Shown here: piece after piece, positions 1 through 6,822 of the stretch
Layout of the letters: each line of letters begins with the position of its first letter
How positions within the stretch are numbered: the first letter of the stretch is position 1
Assembly: GCA_021790035.1 (NCBI GenBank)
Contig: JAJYIO010000133.1
Coordinates: 1 to 6,908, forward strand
Reading direction: 5' to 3'
Length of the DNA stretch: 6,908 bases
Origin: a bacterium
Lineage (GTDB): Bacteria > Cyanobacteriota > Sericytochromatia > S15B-MN24 > VGJW01
The notes under the pieces: generated by a model
What the model was told of the DNA's origin: nothing
The model's database searches: none
Seen by the model: only the letters and a program-made list of their open reading frames with translations
Position numbers and translations under genes: made by a program

Positions 1-332
1 AGCATGGTGACCGTCAAGAATCCGACCTTGGCGGCGGCGGTGTTCTCGCCCACTGCGGGGTTATACCCACCGCCGGGCGTGTTGGTCGGAGGCAGGCGCG
101 CGGGCACGAACCGGCACGAGCATCCGAGGCCGGTCAGCCCGTCGTGCCACCTTTGTTCGACCTTGACAGCGCCAGCTCCATCTGCAAGTCTAGGTCGCCC
201 GGCCATGGCAGGCCCAGAGTGCTTCCGGCTCGGAGGGCTCGGGCCCGAAGAGTCACGGTGGTCCGGTCGCGTAGCACGGCGACCGCGCCAACAGACCCGT
301 TGCAATCGACAACGTTCCAAAGAGGAGAACCG
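1..332. other. Left flank with no confident gene; possible edge-truncated ORF
   Basis: I see no gene here that I can support firmly. On the minus strand one frame is open from the left edge to beyond position 206. An ATG at 206 or a GTG at 107 could start a protein running off the window; its visible part includes TPGGGYNPAVGENTAAAKVG, which reads like ordinary protein but matches no family I recognise. The plus-strand frame beginning at position 4 shares the same third codon positions, so third-position GC bias cannot separate the two. Neither candidate has a clear ribosome-binding site. The rest, about 207-332, is the upstream region of the plus-strand operon. Confidence 0.3.
163..191 (+). 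promoter_or_regulatory. Possible sigma70-type promoter for the YbjQ-like gene pair
   Basis: A perfect TTGACA (163-168) lies about 165 nt upstream of the first gene's GTG. This is notable in such GC-rich DNA. At the ideal 17-nt spacing the -10 candidate is AAGTCT (186-191), a poor match to TATAAT. The nearby TCTAGG (189-194) is slightly better but would need a 20-nt spacer. Only the -35 is convincing, so this is a weak call. Confidence 0.22.
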
Positions 333-1157
333 GTGGACTCGAGCGACAAGGATTTTGCTGCCCTGCCATCCCACGCCCAGGAACGCCTGGTCGAGATGCG
401 TGGGCGGGACGAAGCCCACCGGCTCTTCACGAGCGACCTCTCGACCAGCGAGTTCCTCCTGGTCAAGGAAGCCGGATTCGACCCGATCGGACTGGTCGTC
501 GGAAGCTCGATCTACCACGTCGGATTCCAGCAGGCCGCCTGGTCCCAGAACCAGGAGATGACCGTGCTGACGCAGGCCATGTACCATGCCCGCGAACTCG
601 CGATGACCCGCATGGAGGAAGAAGCCCACGCGCTGGGTGCCGACGGCATCGTGGGGGTTCGTCTCGAGGTCAATCACAAGGAATGGGGTCAGCACGTCGC
701 GGAGTTCGTCGCCATCGGAACCGCGGTGGTGCATCGCAACGACCCGCACCGGTTCCAGAACAAGGACGGCCGCCCCTTCACTTCGGACCTATCGGGCCAG
801 GACTTCTACATCCTGCTCAAGAGCGGCTACCGCCCGCTCGGCATGGTGATGGGCAACTGCGTCTATCACGTGGCGCGCCAGGGCCTGGCCGGCTTCATGC
901 GGACGCTCGGGCAGAACATCGAGCTCACCCAGTACACCCAGGCACTCTACGACAGCCGGGAGCTGGCCATGGAGCGCATGCAGAAGGAGGCCGAGCGGCT
1001 CGGGGCCAAGGGCATCGTCGGCGCGGACATCCACGAGGGCTCGCATACCTGGGGTCCGCACGTCATCGAGTTTTTCGCCGTCGGCACCGCCGTCGAAGAG
1101 ATCACTTCTGACCACGTCATCGAGCCGCCGACGCTGGTCCTGCCGCTGGCGGACTAG
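333..1157 (+). CDS. Two-domain YbjQ/UPF0145-like protein (first of a paralogous pair)
   Basis: 274 residues. The GTG at 333 is chosen because AGAGGAG (321-327) sits 5 nt upstream; the open frame continues to an ATG at 144, but that stretch looks non-coding and has no ribosome-binding site. Two internal copies of one domain are visible: residues about 32-132 and 149-254. Each opens with FTSDLS, continues through a YHV motif (61-63, 178-180) and a helix rich in A, R, M and E, then LGA-x-GIVG, an EWG/TWG motif, and ends in IGTAV or VGTAV. This layout matches the YbjQ/UPF0145 'putative heavy-metal-binding' family, whose members usually have one domain; the biochemical role of the family is not established. 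I see one cysteine (C176) and no CxxC, so cysteine-based metal binding is not supported. No signal peptide or membrane segment is visible, which suggests a cytoplasmic protein. Four nt separate it from the next gene. Confidence 0.85.
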   Translation: MDSSDKDFAALPSHAQERLVEMRGRDEAHRLFTSDLSTSEFLLVKEAGFDPIGLVVGSSIYHVGFQQAAWSQNQEMTVLTQAMYHARELAMTRMEEEAHALGADGIVGVRLEVNHKEWGQHVAEFVAIGTAVVHRNDPHRFQNKDGRPFTSDLSGQDFYILLKSGYRPLGMVMGNCVYHVARQGLAGFMRTLGQNIELTQYTQALYDSRELAMERMQKEAERLGAKGIVGADIHEGSHTWGPHVIEFFAVGTAVEEITSDHVIEPPTLVLPLAD

Positions 1158-1161
1158 AGCG

Positions 1162-2181
1162 ATGCGACTCTGGCCCTTCGGCCGCGGCACGGCAGAAGAC
1201 GAGGCAGCTCGCCAGGAGTCTGCGCTCCAGAGAGCCGAGCTCCAGCGCCTTGCAGCTGCCAATCGCGAGGCCGAACTCGCGAGGCAGGCCGAGGACCTCC
1301 ACGCCCTTTCGCATGGGGGCATCCCCGTGATGGCCCGCAAGCGGCTTGCCGAGCAGGCGCAGGATCCTTTGGCGATCTTCACCAGCGATCTGTCCCCGTC
1401 GGAACTCGGTCTCTTGCGGCAGCATGGCTATCGAGCCCGAGGTCTGGTCGCCGGTAGCGCGATGTACCACGTGGGACAGCCTTACGCCTCGAGCGTCGGC
1501 GACTGCGAGGTCACCGTACTCTCCAGGGCCTACGACAACGCGATGGATCTTGCGGTCCGACGCATGGAGCAGGAGGTCCAGCTGCTGGGGGCGCACGGTG
1601 TGGTCGGCGTCCGCGTGGGCCTGGTCCGGCACGAGTGGACCGACCAGACGATCGAGGTCACGGTCATCGGCACGGCCGTCGAGGGCCCGGCTCCGGCTCC
1701 CGCTCGCCCGTGGCTTTGCGACCTTTCGGTCGAGGAGTGGTGGGCCCTGCATCGAGCCGGCTACGATCCGGTTCACCTGGTCTGGGGGCATTCGGCCTGG
1801 TTCGTGCTGACGACGCAGGGCGACGAGTTTGCCGTCAGGTCGTGGAGCAACGTCGAGCTCGGACACTGGAGCCAGGCCCTGGGACAGGCGCGTATCCGGG
1901 CGATGATGGAAGTCAAGAAGCGGGCCCAGGCCGTTCGCGCCGCGGGCGTGGTCGGCGTCCAGGTCTCGCACCGGCTGGATGAGGTGAGACTGTCAGGAGG
2001 CGAGGGCGGGGTCTACGAGCGCGAGCACCACAACCTCGTGATGGCGGTGATCGGAACGGCGGTGCGCTCGGATGCGTCCCGGCCGTCTCAGCATCGAGCG
2101 GCGCTCATGATGCTTTCCCTGGCCGACGGCCGGCTCGCTCCGGCAGGGGTCGGCAAGGCGGACCTGAGCATCGAAAACTGA
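1162..2181 (+). CDS. Two-domain YbjQ/UPF0145-like protein with N-terminal helical extension
   Basis: 339 residues, ATG start 4 nt after the upstream stop. The ribosome-binding site is weak (GGCGGA, 1148-1153), so translational coupling to the upstream gene is likely. Residues about 10-50 are rich in A, E, R, Q and L with heptad-like spacing, suggesting a coiled coil. Two YbjQ-like copies follow: about 73-173 (FTSDLS, YHV at 102-104, LLGAHGVVGV, ending VIGTAV) and about 184-301 (LCDLS, AAGVVGV, ending VIGTAV). The second is diverged: WFV replaces YHV at 213-215, and about ten residues rich in glycine are inserted near 278-287. The first copy resembles those of the upstream gene, and both proteins end in a similar short stretch (LVLPLAD and LMMLSLAD), which points to gene duplication. 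Cysteines are only C115 and C186. The basic, aromatic start MRLWPFGRG is too short for a signal peptide. Function unknown. Confidence 0.85.
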   Translation: MRLWPFGRGTAEDEAARQESALQRAELQRLAAANREAELARQAEDLHALSHGGIPVMARKRLAEQAQDPLAIFTSDLSPSELGLLRQHGYRARGLVAGSAMYHVGQPYASSVGDCEVTVLSRAYDNAMDLAVRRMEQEVQLLGAHGVVGVRVGLVRHEWTDQTIEVTVIGTAVEGPAPAPARPWLCDLSVEEWWALHRAGYDPVHLVWGHSAWFVLTTQGDEFAVRSWSNVELGHWSQALGQARIRAMMEVKKRAQAVRAAGVVGVQVSHRLDEVRLSGGEGGVYEREHHNLVMAVIGTAVRSDASRPSQHRAALMMLSLADGRLAPAGVGKADLSIEN

Positions 2182-2219
2182 CACCGACTCGCGGACGGCA
2201 TCCTTGAGTGCGGAAACTC

Positions 2220-2255
2220 GCCACCGGAAGCGCCGAGCTACGCAGCGGCTTGCCC
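2220..2255 (-). repeat. Inverted copy of the repeat's conserved arm
   Basis: These 36 bases match the reverse complement of 2338-2373 at 29 of 36 positions by hand alignment, with the core GCTACGCAGC intact and GCTTGCCC also shared. The pair gives the first repeat copy long imperfect terminal inverted repeats around an internal hairpin, a MITE- or REPIN-like arrangement about 154 bp across. Confidence 0.7.
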
Positions 2256-2409
2256 TCACAAGAAACTCTCTTCTCCGGCTGCGCCGGCAGTGGCTTGAGA
2301 GGGGCCCTTCGCCCCTCTCAAACTCGCCCCCCGCTGCGGGCAAGCTGCTGCGTAGCCCAGCACAGCAGGTGGCGTTTCATTCAACGCTGTCGGCGCAGAC
2401 GGTGGGTGG
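2255..2409 (+). repeat. Hairpin repeat, tandem copy 1 (155 bp)
   Basis: It begins CTCACAAGAAACTCTC. In order it holds a small hairpin CCGGC-TGC-GCCGG (2275-2287), a large hairpin (2295-2321), a CCCG-CTG-CGGG hairpin near 2330-2340, the conserved arm GGGCAAGCTGCTGCGT, then GGTGGCGTTTCATTC and TGTCGGCGCAGACGG. It aligns with copy 2 at an offset of 154-155 nt with about ten differences, including one extra T near 2270. It encodes no transposase and contains no recognisable gene. Confidence 0.92.
2295..2321. terminator. 11-bp perfect hairpin in repeat copy 1; possible bidirectional terminator
   Basis: TTGAGAGGGGC (2295-2305), a CCTTC loop (2306-2310) and GCCCCTCTCAA (2311-2321) form a perfect 11-bp stem downstream of the plus-strand operon. 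No T-run follows in either direction, so it is not a classical intrinsic terminator. Its place between convergent operons makes a role in 3'-end stability or termination plausible but unproven. Confidence 0.35.
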
Positions 2410-2563
2410 CTCACAAGAAACTCTCTCTCCGGCTGCGCCGGCAGTGGCTTGAGAGGGGCCCTTCGCCCCTCTCAAACTCGCCCCCCGCTGCGGGCAAGCT
2501 GCTGCGTGGCCCCGCTCAGCAGGTGGCGTTTCATTCGAGAGTGTCGGCGCAGACGGTTGGGGG
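2410..2563 (+). repeat. Hairpin repeat, tandem copy 2 (about 154 bp)
   Basis: This directly follows copy 1 in the same orientation. Differences cluster in the conserved arm's tail (CGTGGCCCCGCTC against CGTAGCCCAGCAC), after TCATTC, and at the right end. All three internal hairpins are kept without change. Near its right edge, 2567-2581 (CAGCCGGAGAGAGTT) is an inverted copy of its left part at 2419-2435, so this unit also has short inverted ends. The pattern suggests duplication of one element followed by drift outside the stems. Confidence 0.92.
2449..2475. terminator. 11-bp perfect hairpin in repeat copy 2; possible bidirectional terminator
   Basis: It is identical to the copy 1 hairpin: left arm 2449-2459, loop 2460-2464, right arm 2465-2475. 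It lies 130 nt downstream of the cheB stop in the direction of cheB transcription, with no T-run. A role in protecting or ending the che transcript is possible from position alone. Confidence 0.35.
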
Positions 2564-2604
2564 ACTCAGCCGGAGAGAGTTCGAGGGAGGATCGAAGTTT
2601 CAAC

Positions 2605-3690
2605 CTAGCGCGAGGCTGCGGGGCTGAGGCCGCCGTGACGCCGGACGCGGGCCAGCTCCAAGGGGATGCTGTCGAGCCCGAGGACACGATCGACGATGCC
2701 GGCCTCGGCCACCGATCGCGGCATTCCGTACACGATGCTGGTTGCTTCGTCCTGCGCCCAGATCGTCGCCCCGGCATCCTTCATCGCCTTGGCGCCCGAC
2801 GTGCCGTCGTTGCCCATCCCCGTCATGATCAGGCCGAGGGCGTGCGCCCCGCATGCCAGTGCGACCGAGGCCATCGTCACGTCCACCGAGGGCTTGTGCC
2901 ACGTGCGCGTGCCGACGTCGTCCAGCAGCTCGACCCGGTTACCGGCAGGCGAATGCTTGAGTACCAGGTGCATGCCGGCCGGGGCGATGAGCGCCACGCC
3001 CGGCGACACGATATCGCCCGCCTCGGCCTCCCGGACCGTCATGGGCGAGAGATCGTTGAGACGCTGGGCGAGGGGGCGCGTGAAGCCTGGCGGCATGTGC
3101 TGCACGATGATCATCCCGACCGGGAAATCCGCGGGCATCCTGGCCATCATGGTCTGCAAGGCTCGCGGTCCACCGGTCGAGATGCCGACCGCCACGAGGT
3201 CGACCGCCAGTCCCAGATCGCCCGCCGCAGCCCGGTGCGCGACCGGCGTGATGGCAGACGGACCGGCCGGCTGCTGCCGACTCGGCGTCGAGCCGCTCGC
3301 CGCGGCCTTGAGCTTGGCTCTTAGCTCCTGCGCCACGCCGAAGACATCCAGCATCGAGTCCTGGGGCTTGGGGACGAAATCGAAGGCCCCGGCCTCGAGA
3401 GCCTCGAACGTTGCGTGGGCTCCGGCCTGGGTCAGGGTGCTCATCATGATGACCGGCACGTGCGTCTGCCCGTGAAGTTGCCGCAGGGCCGTCAATCCAT
3501 CCATCACCGGCATCTCGATGTCGAGCGTCACGACATCGGGGGCGAGCTCGGCCACCCGGTCCAGCGCCTCCTGACCGTTGGCGCCATACCCGACGACCTC
3601 GAATTCCGCATCGGACGAGATCATCCGGGTGATGGCCCGGCGCATGAACGGCGAGTCGTCGACGACGAGAACCCGGATCGGATGATGCAT
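2605..3690 (-). CDS. cheB: CheB, chemotaxis response regulator protein-glutamate methylesterase/deamidase
   Basis: 361 residues, normal for CheB. It removes methyl groups from receptor glutamates, and in many species deamidates receptor glutamines, opposing CheR; CheA phosphorylation stimulates it. The receiver domain spans residues 1 to about 122 with acidic D11 and D12, phospho-acceptor D57 (TLDIEMPVMDG), S84/T85 and K108 (FVPKP). A polar, proline-rich linker covers about 128-160. The esterase domain follows with the full Ser-His-Asp triad: S171 (GISTGGP), H198 (VQHMPPGFT) and D295 (TGMGNDG). The GHA-x-GLIMTGMG region and the late AQDEATSIVYGMP motif are intact. The ATG overlaps the cheR TGA by one base (TGATG), and no good ribosome-binding site precedes it, so translation is probably coupled to cheR. 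It is the last gene of cheARB. Everything indicates an active enzyme. Confidence 0.97.
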   Translation of the reverse strand: MHHPIRVLVVDDSPFMRRAITRMISSDAEFEVVGYGANGQEALDRVAELAPDVVTLDIEMPVMDGLTALRQLHGQTHVPVIMMSTLTQAGAHATFEALEAGAFDFVPKPQDSMLDVFGVAQELRAKLKAAASGSTPSRQQPAGPSAITPVAHRAAAGDLGLAVDLVAVGISTGGPRALQTMMARMPADFPVGMIIVQHMPPGFTRPLAQRLNDLSPMTVREAEAGDIVSPGVALIAPAGMHLVLKHSPAGNRVELLDDVGTRTWHKPSVDVTMASVALACGAHALGLIMTGMGNDGTSGAKAMKDAGATIWAQDEATSIVYGMPRSVAEAGIVDRVLGLDSIPLELARVRRHGGLSPAASR

Positions 3691-4649
3691 CAGATGGAAC
3701 CGCGAGTGAACAGGGGCGCAGACCCTGGCCCCGATAGGGGGGAAGTGCCAGGAGCCCGCAGGGGCGATGTCCCCCGGGAGGGCAGCGGCGAGGTCGAGGT
3801 TGGGCCTGGCAGGGCCGGCTTCTCGTAGTAGATGGCTTCGCTGGACACCTTGAGCTTGAACTCGACGTCAAATCCCATCAGCGACTCGGAGTGGCCAAGA
3901 AACAGGTATCCACCGGGATTGAGCATCCGGTAGAACTGGTCGACCACACGTCTTTGCGTTGCCTTATCGAAGTATATCAGCATGTTTCGGGAAAAGATTA
4001 CGTCGAAACCCTCGAGCGCCCGATCCTTGGGAAGGTCCAGAAGGTTGGCCTGCATGAAGCGGGCCTTTCCTGCGAGGGTCGGCACGACGCGATGGCCTCC
4101 CTCCTTGGGCGTGAAGTACTTGCTGCGATACCGCTCCTCGGTGGCCCGGAAGGCGGAATGCGGATAAAAGGCCGCGCGAGCCTTGCCGATGGCTTCCGGA
4201 TCGATATCGATGCCCAGGATCTCGACAGACCAGCCAGCCAGCGATACCGGGGACTCATCCAGCAACATGGCGAGGGTGTAGGGTTCCTCGCCTGACGAGC
4301 AGGGGGCGCTGAGGATCTTGATCTGGCGGAGGGATTTGGTTCCGACGAGCGCCGGAACCACGTGATCTCGAAATTCACGGAGCTGTCCCAGCTCGCGGAA
4401 GAAGTAGGTCTCGTTGATCGTGACCAGGGGTAAGACGGTATTCCAGACGACGTCCTTGCCGAAGGCGATCTCGCGCAGCAAGACCTGGCAGAGCTCGCCC
4501 AGAGACGCCAGGCCTTGAGCGGAGATGACCGGGACGAGCCGATCCTGGAGGAATTCGAGCTTGCTATCCTCGACCCGGATGCCGCAGTAGCTCTGGACGA
4601 GGTCCTTTAACTGCAGGAGCTCGCCCTGGGTTACGGATATGGACGGCAC
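3690..4649 (-). CDS. cheR: CheR, chemotaxis protein-glutamate O-methyltransferase
   Basis: 319 residues, somewhat longer than the typical 270-290 because of a C-terminal tail. It transfers methyl groups from S-adenosylmethionine to receptor glutamates. The N-terminal helical domain is about 1-75. The catalytic domain follows with NETYFFRE (79-86), the SAM-binding SAPCSSGEEPYT (114-125), acidic GIDIDPEA (147-153), FDVIFSRNMLIYFD (215-228) and NPGGYLFLGHSESL (244-257). Most CheR proteins have C-RN where this one has S-RN at 220-222, a mild variation. Residues about 282-319 form a low-complexity P/S/G/T tail with three TSPL repeats and no TPR domain. The start is GTG, 3 nt after the cheA stop, with GAGG (4658-4661) 8 nt upstream inside the end of cheA. 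The stop overlaps cheB, so production of all three proteins is probably linked. Confidence 0.97.
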   Translation of the reverse strand: MPSISVTQGELLQLKDLVQSYCGIRVEDSKLEFLQDRLVPVISAQGLASLGELCQVLLREIAFGKDVVWNTVLPLVTINETYFFRELGQLREFRDHVVPALVGTKSLRQIKILSAPCSSGEEPYTLAMLLDESPVSLAGWSVEILGIDIDPEAIGKARAAFYPHSAFRATEERYRSKYFTPKEGGHRVVPTLAGKARFMQANLLDLPKDRALEGFDVIFSRNMLIYFDKATQRRVVDQFYRMLNPGGYLFLGHSESLMGFDVEFKLKVSSEAIYYEKPALPGPTSTSPLPSRGTSPLRAPGTSPLSGPGSAPLFTRGSI

Positions 4650-4652
4650 GAG

Positions 4653-6803
4653 CTAGGCCTCGGTCTTGCGAGCCAGATCCAGCGCCTTCTTGTCGCCCTC
4701 GTCGATGAGCGTCGCGATGTCCAGGATCAACGAGACCCGACCGTCGCCCAGGATCGTGGCGCCTGCGATCCCCGCGATCTGCCCGAGGTACGATCCCAGC
4801 GGCTTGATCACGACGTCCTGCTCCCCCTCGATCGAGTCCACGACGAGGCCGATCTGCTTGCGGGCCCCGCCCACCACGACGACGGGCTGGAGGCCCGGTG
4901 ACGGCTCGATCGGTTCTTCGGGTCTGAAGACCTCGGCGAGGTGCAACAGCGGCAAGACCTCGTCACGCAACGGGATCACCTCCCGGCGCTGGATCGTCTT
5001 GATCTGCGAGGGCGCAACCCGGATGCTCTCGCGGACAGCGTCTAGCGGGATGGCATATACGCTTCCGCCGGACGCGACGAGCAGGGCGCGGGTGATCGCC
5101 AGGGTCAGCGGAAGCTTGACGATGAACTTGGTGCCCTGTCCCACGTTGGACACGACCTCCACCTTGCCCTTGAGCTTGCGGATGTTCTGGCTCACGACGT
5201 CCATCCCGACCCCGCGGCCCGAGACATCGGTCACCTTGTCGGCCGTGCTGAACCCCGGAAGGAAGATGAGCTGCAGGATTTCGGCGTCGTCGAGATTGGA
5301 GTCGTGCGCGACGAGGCCCAGGCTCCGCGCCTTGGCGAGGATCCTGGCGGGATCGATCCCCGCGCCGTCGTCCGCCACGGTGATGACGATGTAGCTGCCC
5401 TCGCGGTGCGCCTCGAGCGTGATCGTTCCGATCCCGGGCTTCCCTTGCCCCTCCCGGATCTCCGGGGTCTCGACCCCATGGTCGGCCGCATTGCGGAGCA
5501 GGTGGACGAGGGGATCCTCCAGCTCTTCGACGACGGTCTTGTCGAGCTCGGTATCCTGGCCGAAGATGTCGAGCCGGATCTCCTTGTCGAGGCGCTTGGC
5601 CAGATCGCGAATGAGCCGGGGAAACTTCGAGAAGACGCGCTCTACCGGAATCATTCGCACGCGCATGACGGTGTCCTGGAGATCGCCGACCAGGCGGGCG
5701 ATCTGCGACATGGCGTCGTTCAATGTGCCCACCACGGAATCGCGCTCGAATCGACGCCCTAGCTCCGAGCCGATGCGAGACAGGCGGGTATTGCTGATCA
5801 CCAGCTCGCCGACGACGTCCATCAGGAGGTCGAGGCGCTCCACGTCGACGCGCACACTGTGAGGCCCGGAATGGCCCTTGCCCTGGGGCGCGCCGCCACC
5901 TTGGGCTGGCCGCGCTGCCTCGACGGGTGTCGCGCCCCCCAAATTCGATGCCGGCGGGGGAACCGGCGTCGCAGGAACGACGGCTTGCAATACCTCGACC
6001 TCGGGGCCGTTCGTCGGAACCACCGCGAACCGCACCTGATCACCAGGCAGCAAGAGCTGGAGAAGAGGGGGTTCCGCGCTCGTCAGGAGCAAGGCGCGGG
6101 CCTCGAAATCGAACGTTCCGTCGCGGGTCCCGGCATCGGGCGGAATCATCGCCAGCAAGGTGCCGAGGCTGGTCAGCTTCTCGAGGACGGGATGATCGAG
6201 CCCCTCCTCCCCACGCTGACAGCCCGCGAGCTGCATATCCAGCTCGTAGAGGTACCGGCCTTCGATCTCGGTAAGCGCCTGGCGCGCCGCCGGTCCCAGC
6301 GCCGCAGCTAGCTGGGCGTCGATGTCGAAAGGCAAATCGATGGCACCGCCGGCCTCTGCGGTCGGGGCATCCATGAGCTGGCTCAAGGTGGCCACGACGG
6401 GGCTGATGTCGAACGGCGGTAGCAGCGCGGGATCCTTGCCGTCCAGGCGGTGCTGGACCTCGACCAGGAGCGTACGCAGGGCGTCCACGCCCTCGAACAG
6501 GGCATCCGCGCCGGCTTCGAGCAGGTCCTGCCGGCCCGACCGCACGGCGCCCAGCAGGTTCTCCATGTGGTGCGTGAGGCTGGCGATCGGACGGTTGCCA
6601 AGCAGTCCGGCGCCGCCCTTGATGGAATGCGCGGCGCGGAACATCTCGTTGATGCGACCGGGATCGAGCGGGGCGCCGCTCGCTTCCTCGAGTTCCAGCA
6701 GACCGCTCTCGAGAGATTCGAGGTGGGACCACGATTCCTCGAGGAAGGCCTTGATATCTTCCGGATCGAAGCCCAGCGATCCCTGGCCCTCGCCTTCGCT
6801 CAT
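4653..6803 (-). CDS. cheA: CheA, chemotaxis sensor histidine kinase
   Basis: 716 residues from the ATG at 6803, preceded by AGGGGAG (6810-6816) at 6-nt spacing. The frame is open further upstream, but that part lies in repeat DNA and I reject it. The P1/Hpt domain covers about 10-120 with phospho-acceptor H59 (AAHSIKGGAG). Residues about 157-275 form a globular region in the place of P2, the CheY/CheB-docking domain. A G/P/A-rich linker runs about 277-315. P3 dimerisation is about 318-378. The P4 ATPase has the N box HLLRNAADHGVE (N438, H442), G1 VADDGAGID (477-484), F box FLPGFSTAD (514-522) and G2 GRGVGMDVV (529-537). The P5 CheW-like domain covers about 568-705. All residues needed for kinase activity are visible. 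It autophosphorylates under receptor control and passes phosphate to CheB and, presumably, a CheY encoded elsewhere. No receiver domain is fused. Confidence 0.98.
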   Translation of the reverse strand: MSEGEGQGSLGFDPEDIKAFLEESWSHLESLESGLLELEEASGAPLDPGRINEMFRAAHSIKGGAGLLGNRPIASLTHHMENLLGAVRSGRQDLLEAGADALFEGVDALRTLLVEVQHRLDGKDPALLPPFDISPVVATLSQLMDAPTAEAGGAIDLPFDIDAQLAAALGPAARQALTEIEGRYLYELDMQLAGCQRGEEGLDHPVLEKLTSLGTLLAMIPPDAGTRDGTFDFEARALLLTSAEPPLLQLLLPGDQVRFAVVPTNGPEVEVLQAVVPATPVPPPASNLGGATPVEAARPAQGGGAPQGKGHSGPHSVRVDVERLDLLMDVVGELVISNTRLSRIGSELGRRFERDSVVGTLNDAMSQIARLVGDLQDTVMRVRMIPVERVFSKFPRLIRDLAKRLDKEIRLDIFGQDTELDKTVVEELEDPLVHLLRNAADHGVETPEIREGQGKPGIGTITLEAHREGSYIVITVADDGAGIDPARILAKARSLGLVAHDSNLDDAEILQLIFLPGFSTADKVTDVSGRGVGMDVVSQNIRKLKGKVEVVSNVGQGTKFIVKLPLTLAITRALLVASGGSVYAIPLDAVRESIRVAPSQIKTIQRREVIPLRDEVLPLLHLAEVFRPEEPIEPSPGLQPVVVVGGARKQIGLVVDSIEGEQDVVIKPLGSYLGQIAGIAGATILGDGRVSLILDIATLIDEGDKKALDLARKTEA

Positions 6804-6809
6804 TGAATA

Positions 6810-6822
6810 CTCCCCTTCGGGG
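6810..6822 (-). promoter_or_regulatory. cheA ribosome-binding site inside a small hairpin
   Basis: Read in the cheA direction, CCCC (6822-6819), loop GAA (6818-6816) and GGGG (6815-6812) form a 4-bp G:C hairpin. The GGGG arm is the core of the Shine-Dalgarno sequence AGGGGAG, so pairing would hide part of it. The stem corresponds to the CCGGC-TGC-GCCGG hairpin in the other repeat copies. The sequence match is seen directly; an effect on translation is inference. Confidence 0.55.

Larger units (their letters stand above)
2182..2604. other. Repeat-filled gap between convergent operons
   Basis: This 423-nt stretch separates the end of the YbjQ-like pair from the end of cheB. It has no credible gene. 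The open frames crossing it are read through repeat DNA in several frames, give arginine- and proline-rich sequence and resemble no family. Its content is an inverted arm (2220-2255), two tandem copies of an approximately 155-bp hairpin repeat (2255-2563), and a short inverted end (2567-2581). The last 20 or so bases before cheB show nothing notable. Confidence 0.8.

Noticed and set aside
144..332. Upstream extension of the first YbjQ-like protein to the ATG at 144
   Set aside because: The added residues are R/S/T-rich with no match to the paralogue, and there is no ribosome-binding site before 144, whereas AGAGGAG precedes the GTG at 333.
134..466. Minus-strand open frame of 110 codons over the start of the first YbjQ-like gene
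   Set aside because: It overlaps a gene supported by a ribosome-binding site and internal domain duplication; its product is arginine-rich, as expected for a shadow frame.
1993..2343. Minus-strand open frame of 116 codons
   Set aside because: It is antisense to the second YbjQ-like gene, starts at a TTG in the repeat and matches no family.
2255..2563. CRISPR array
   Set aside because: There are only two units of about 155 bp, each nearly identical throughout, with no short-repeat and unique-spacer alternation and no cas genes.
2208..2627. Plus-strand open frames across the repeats
   Set aside because: They translate the same repeat twice in different frames, look compositionally unlike real proteins and run into cheB antisense.
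2449..3324. Long plus-strand open frames antisense to cheB (also 2666-3475)
   Set aside because: They are shadows of cheB caused by high GC; the sequence is R/H/A-rich and resembles no protein.
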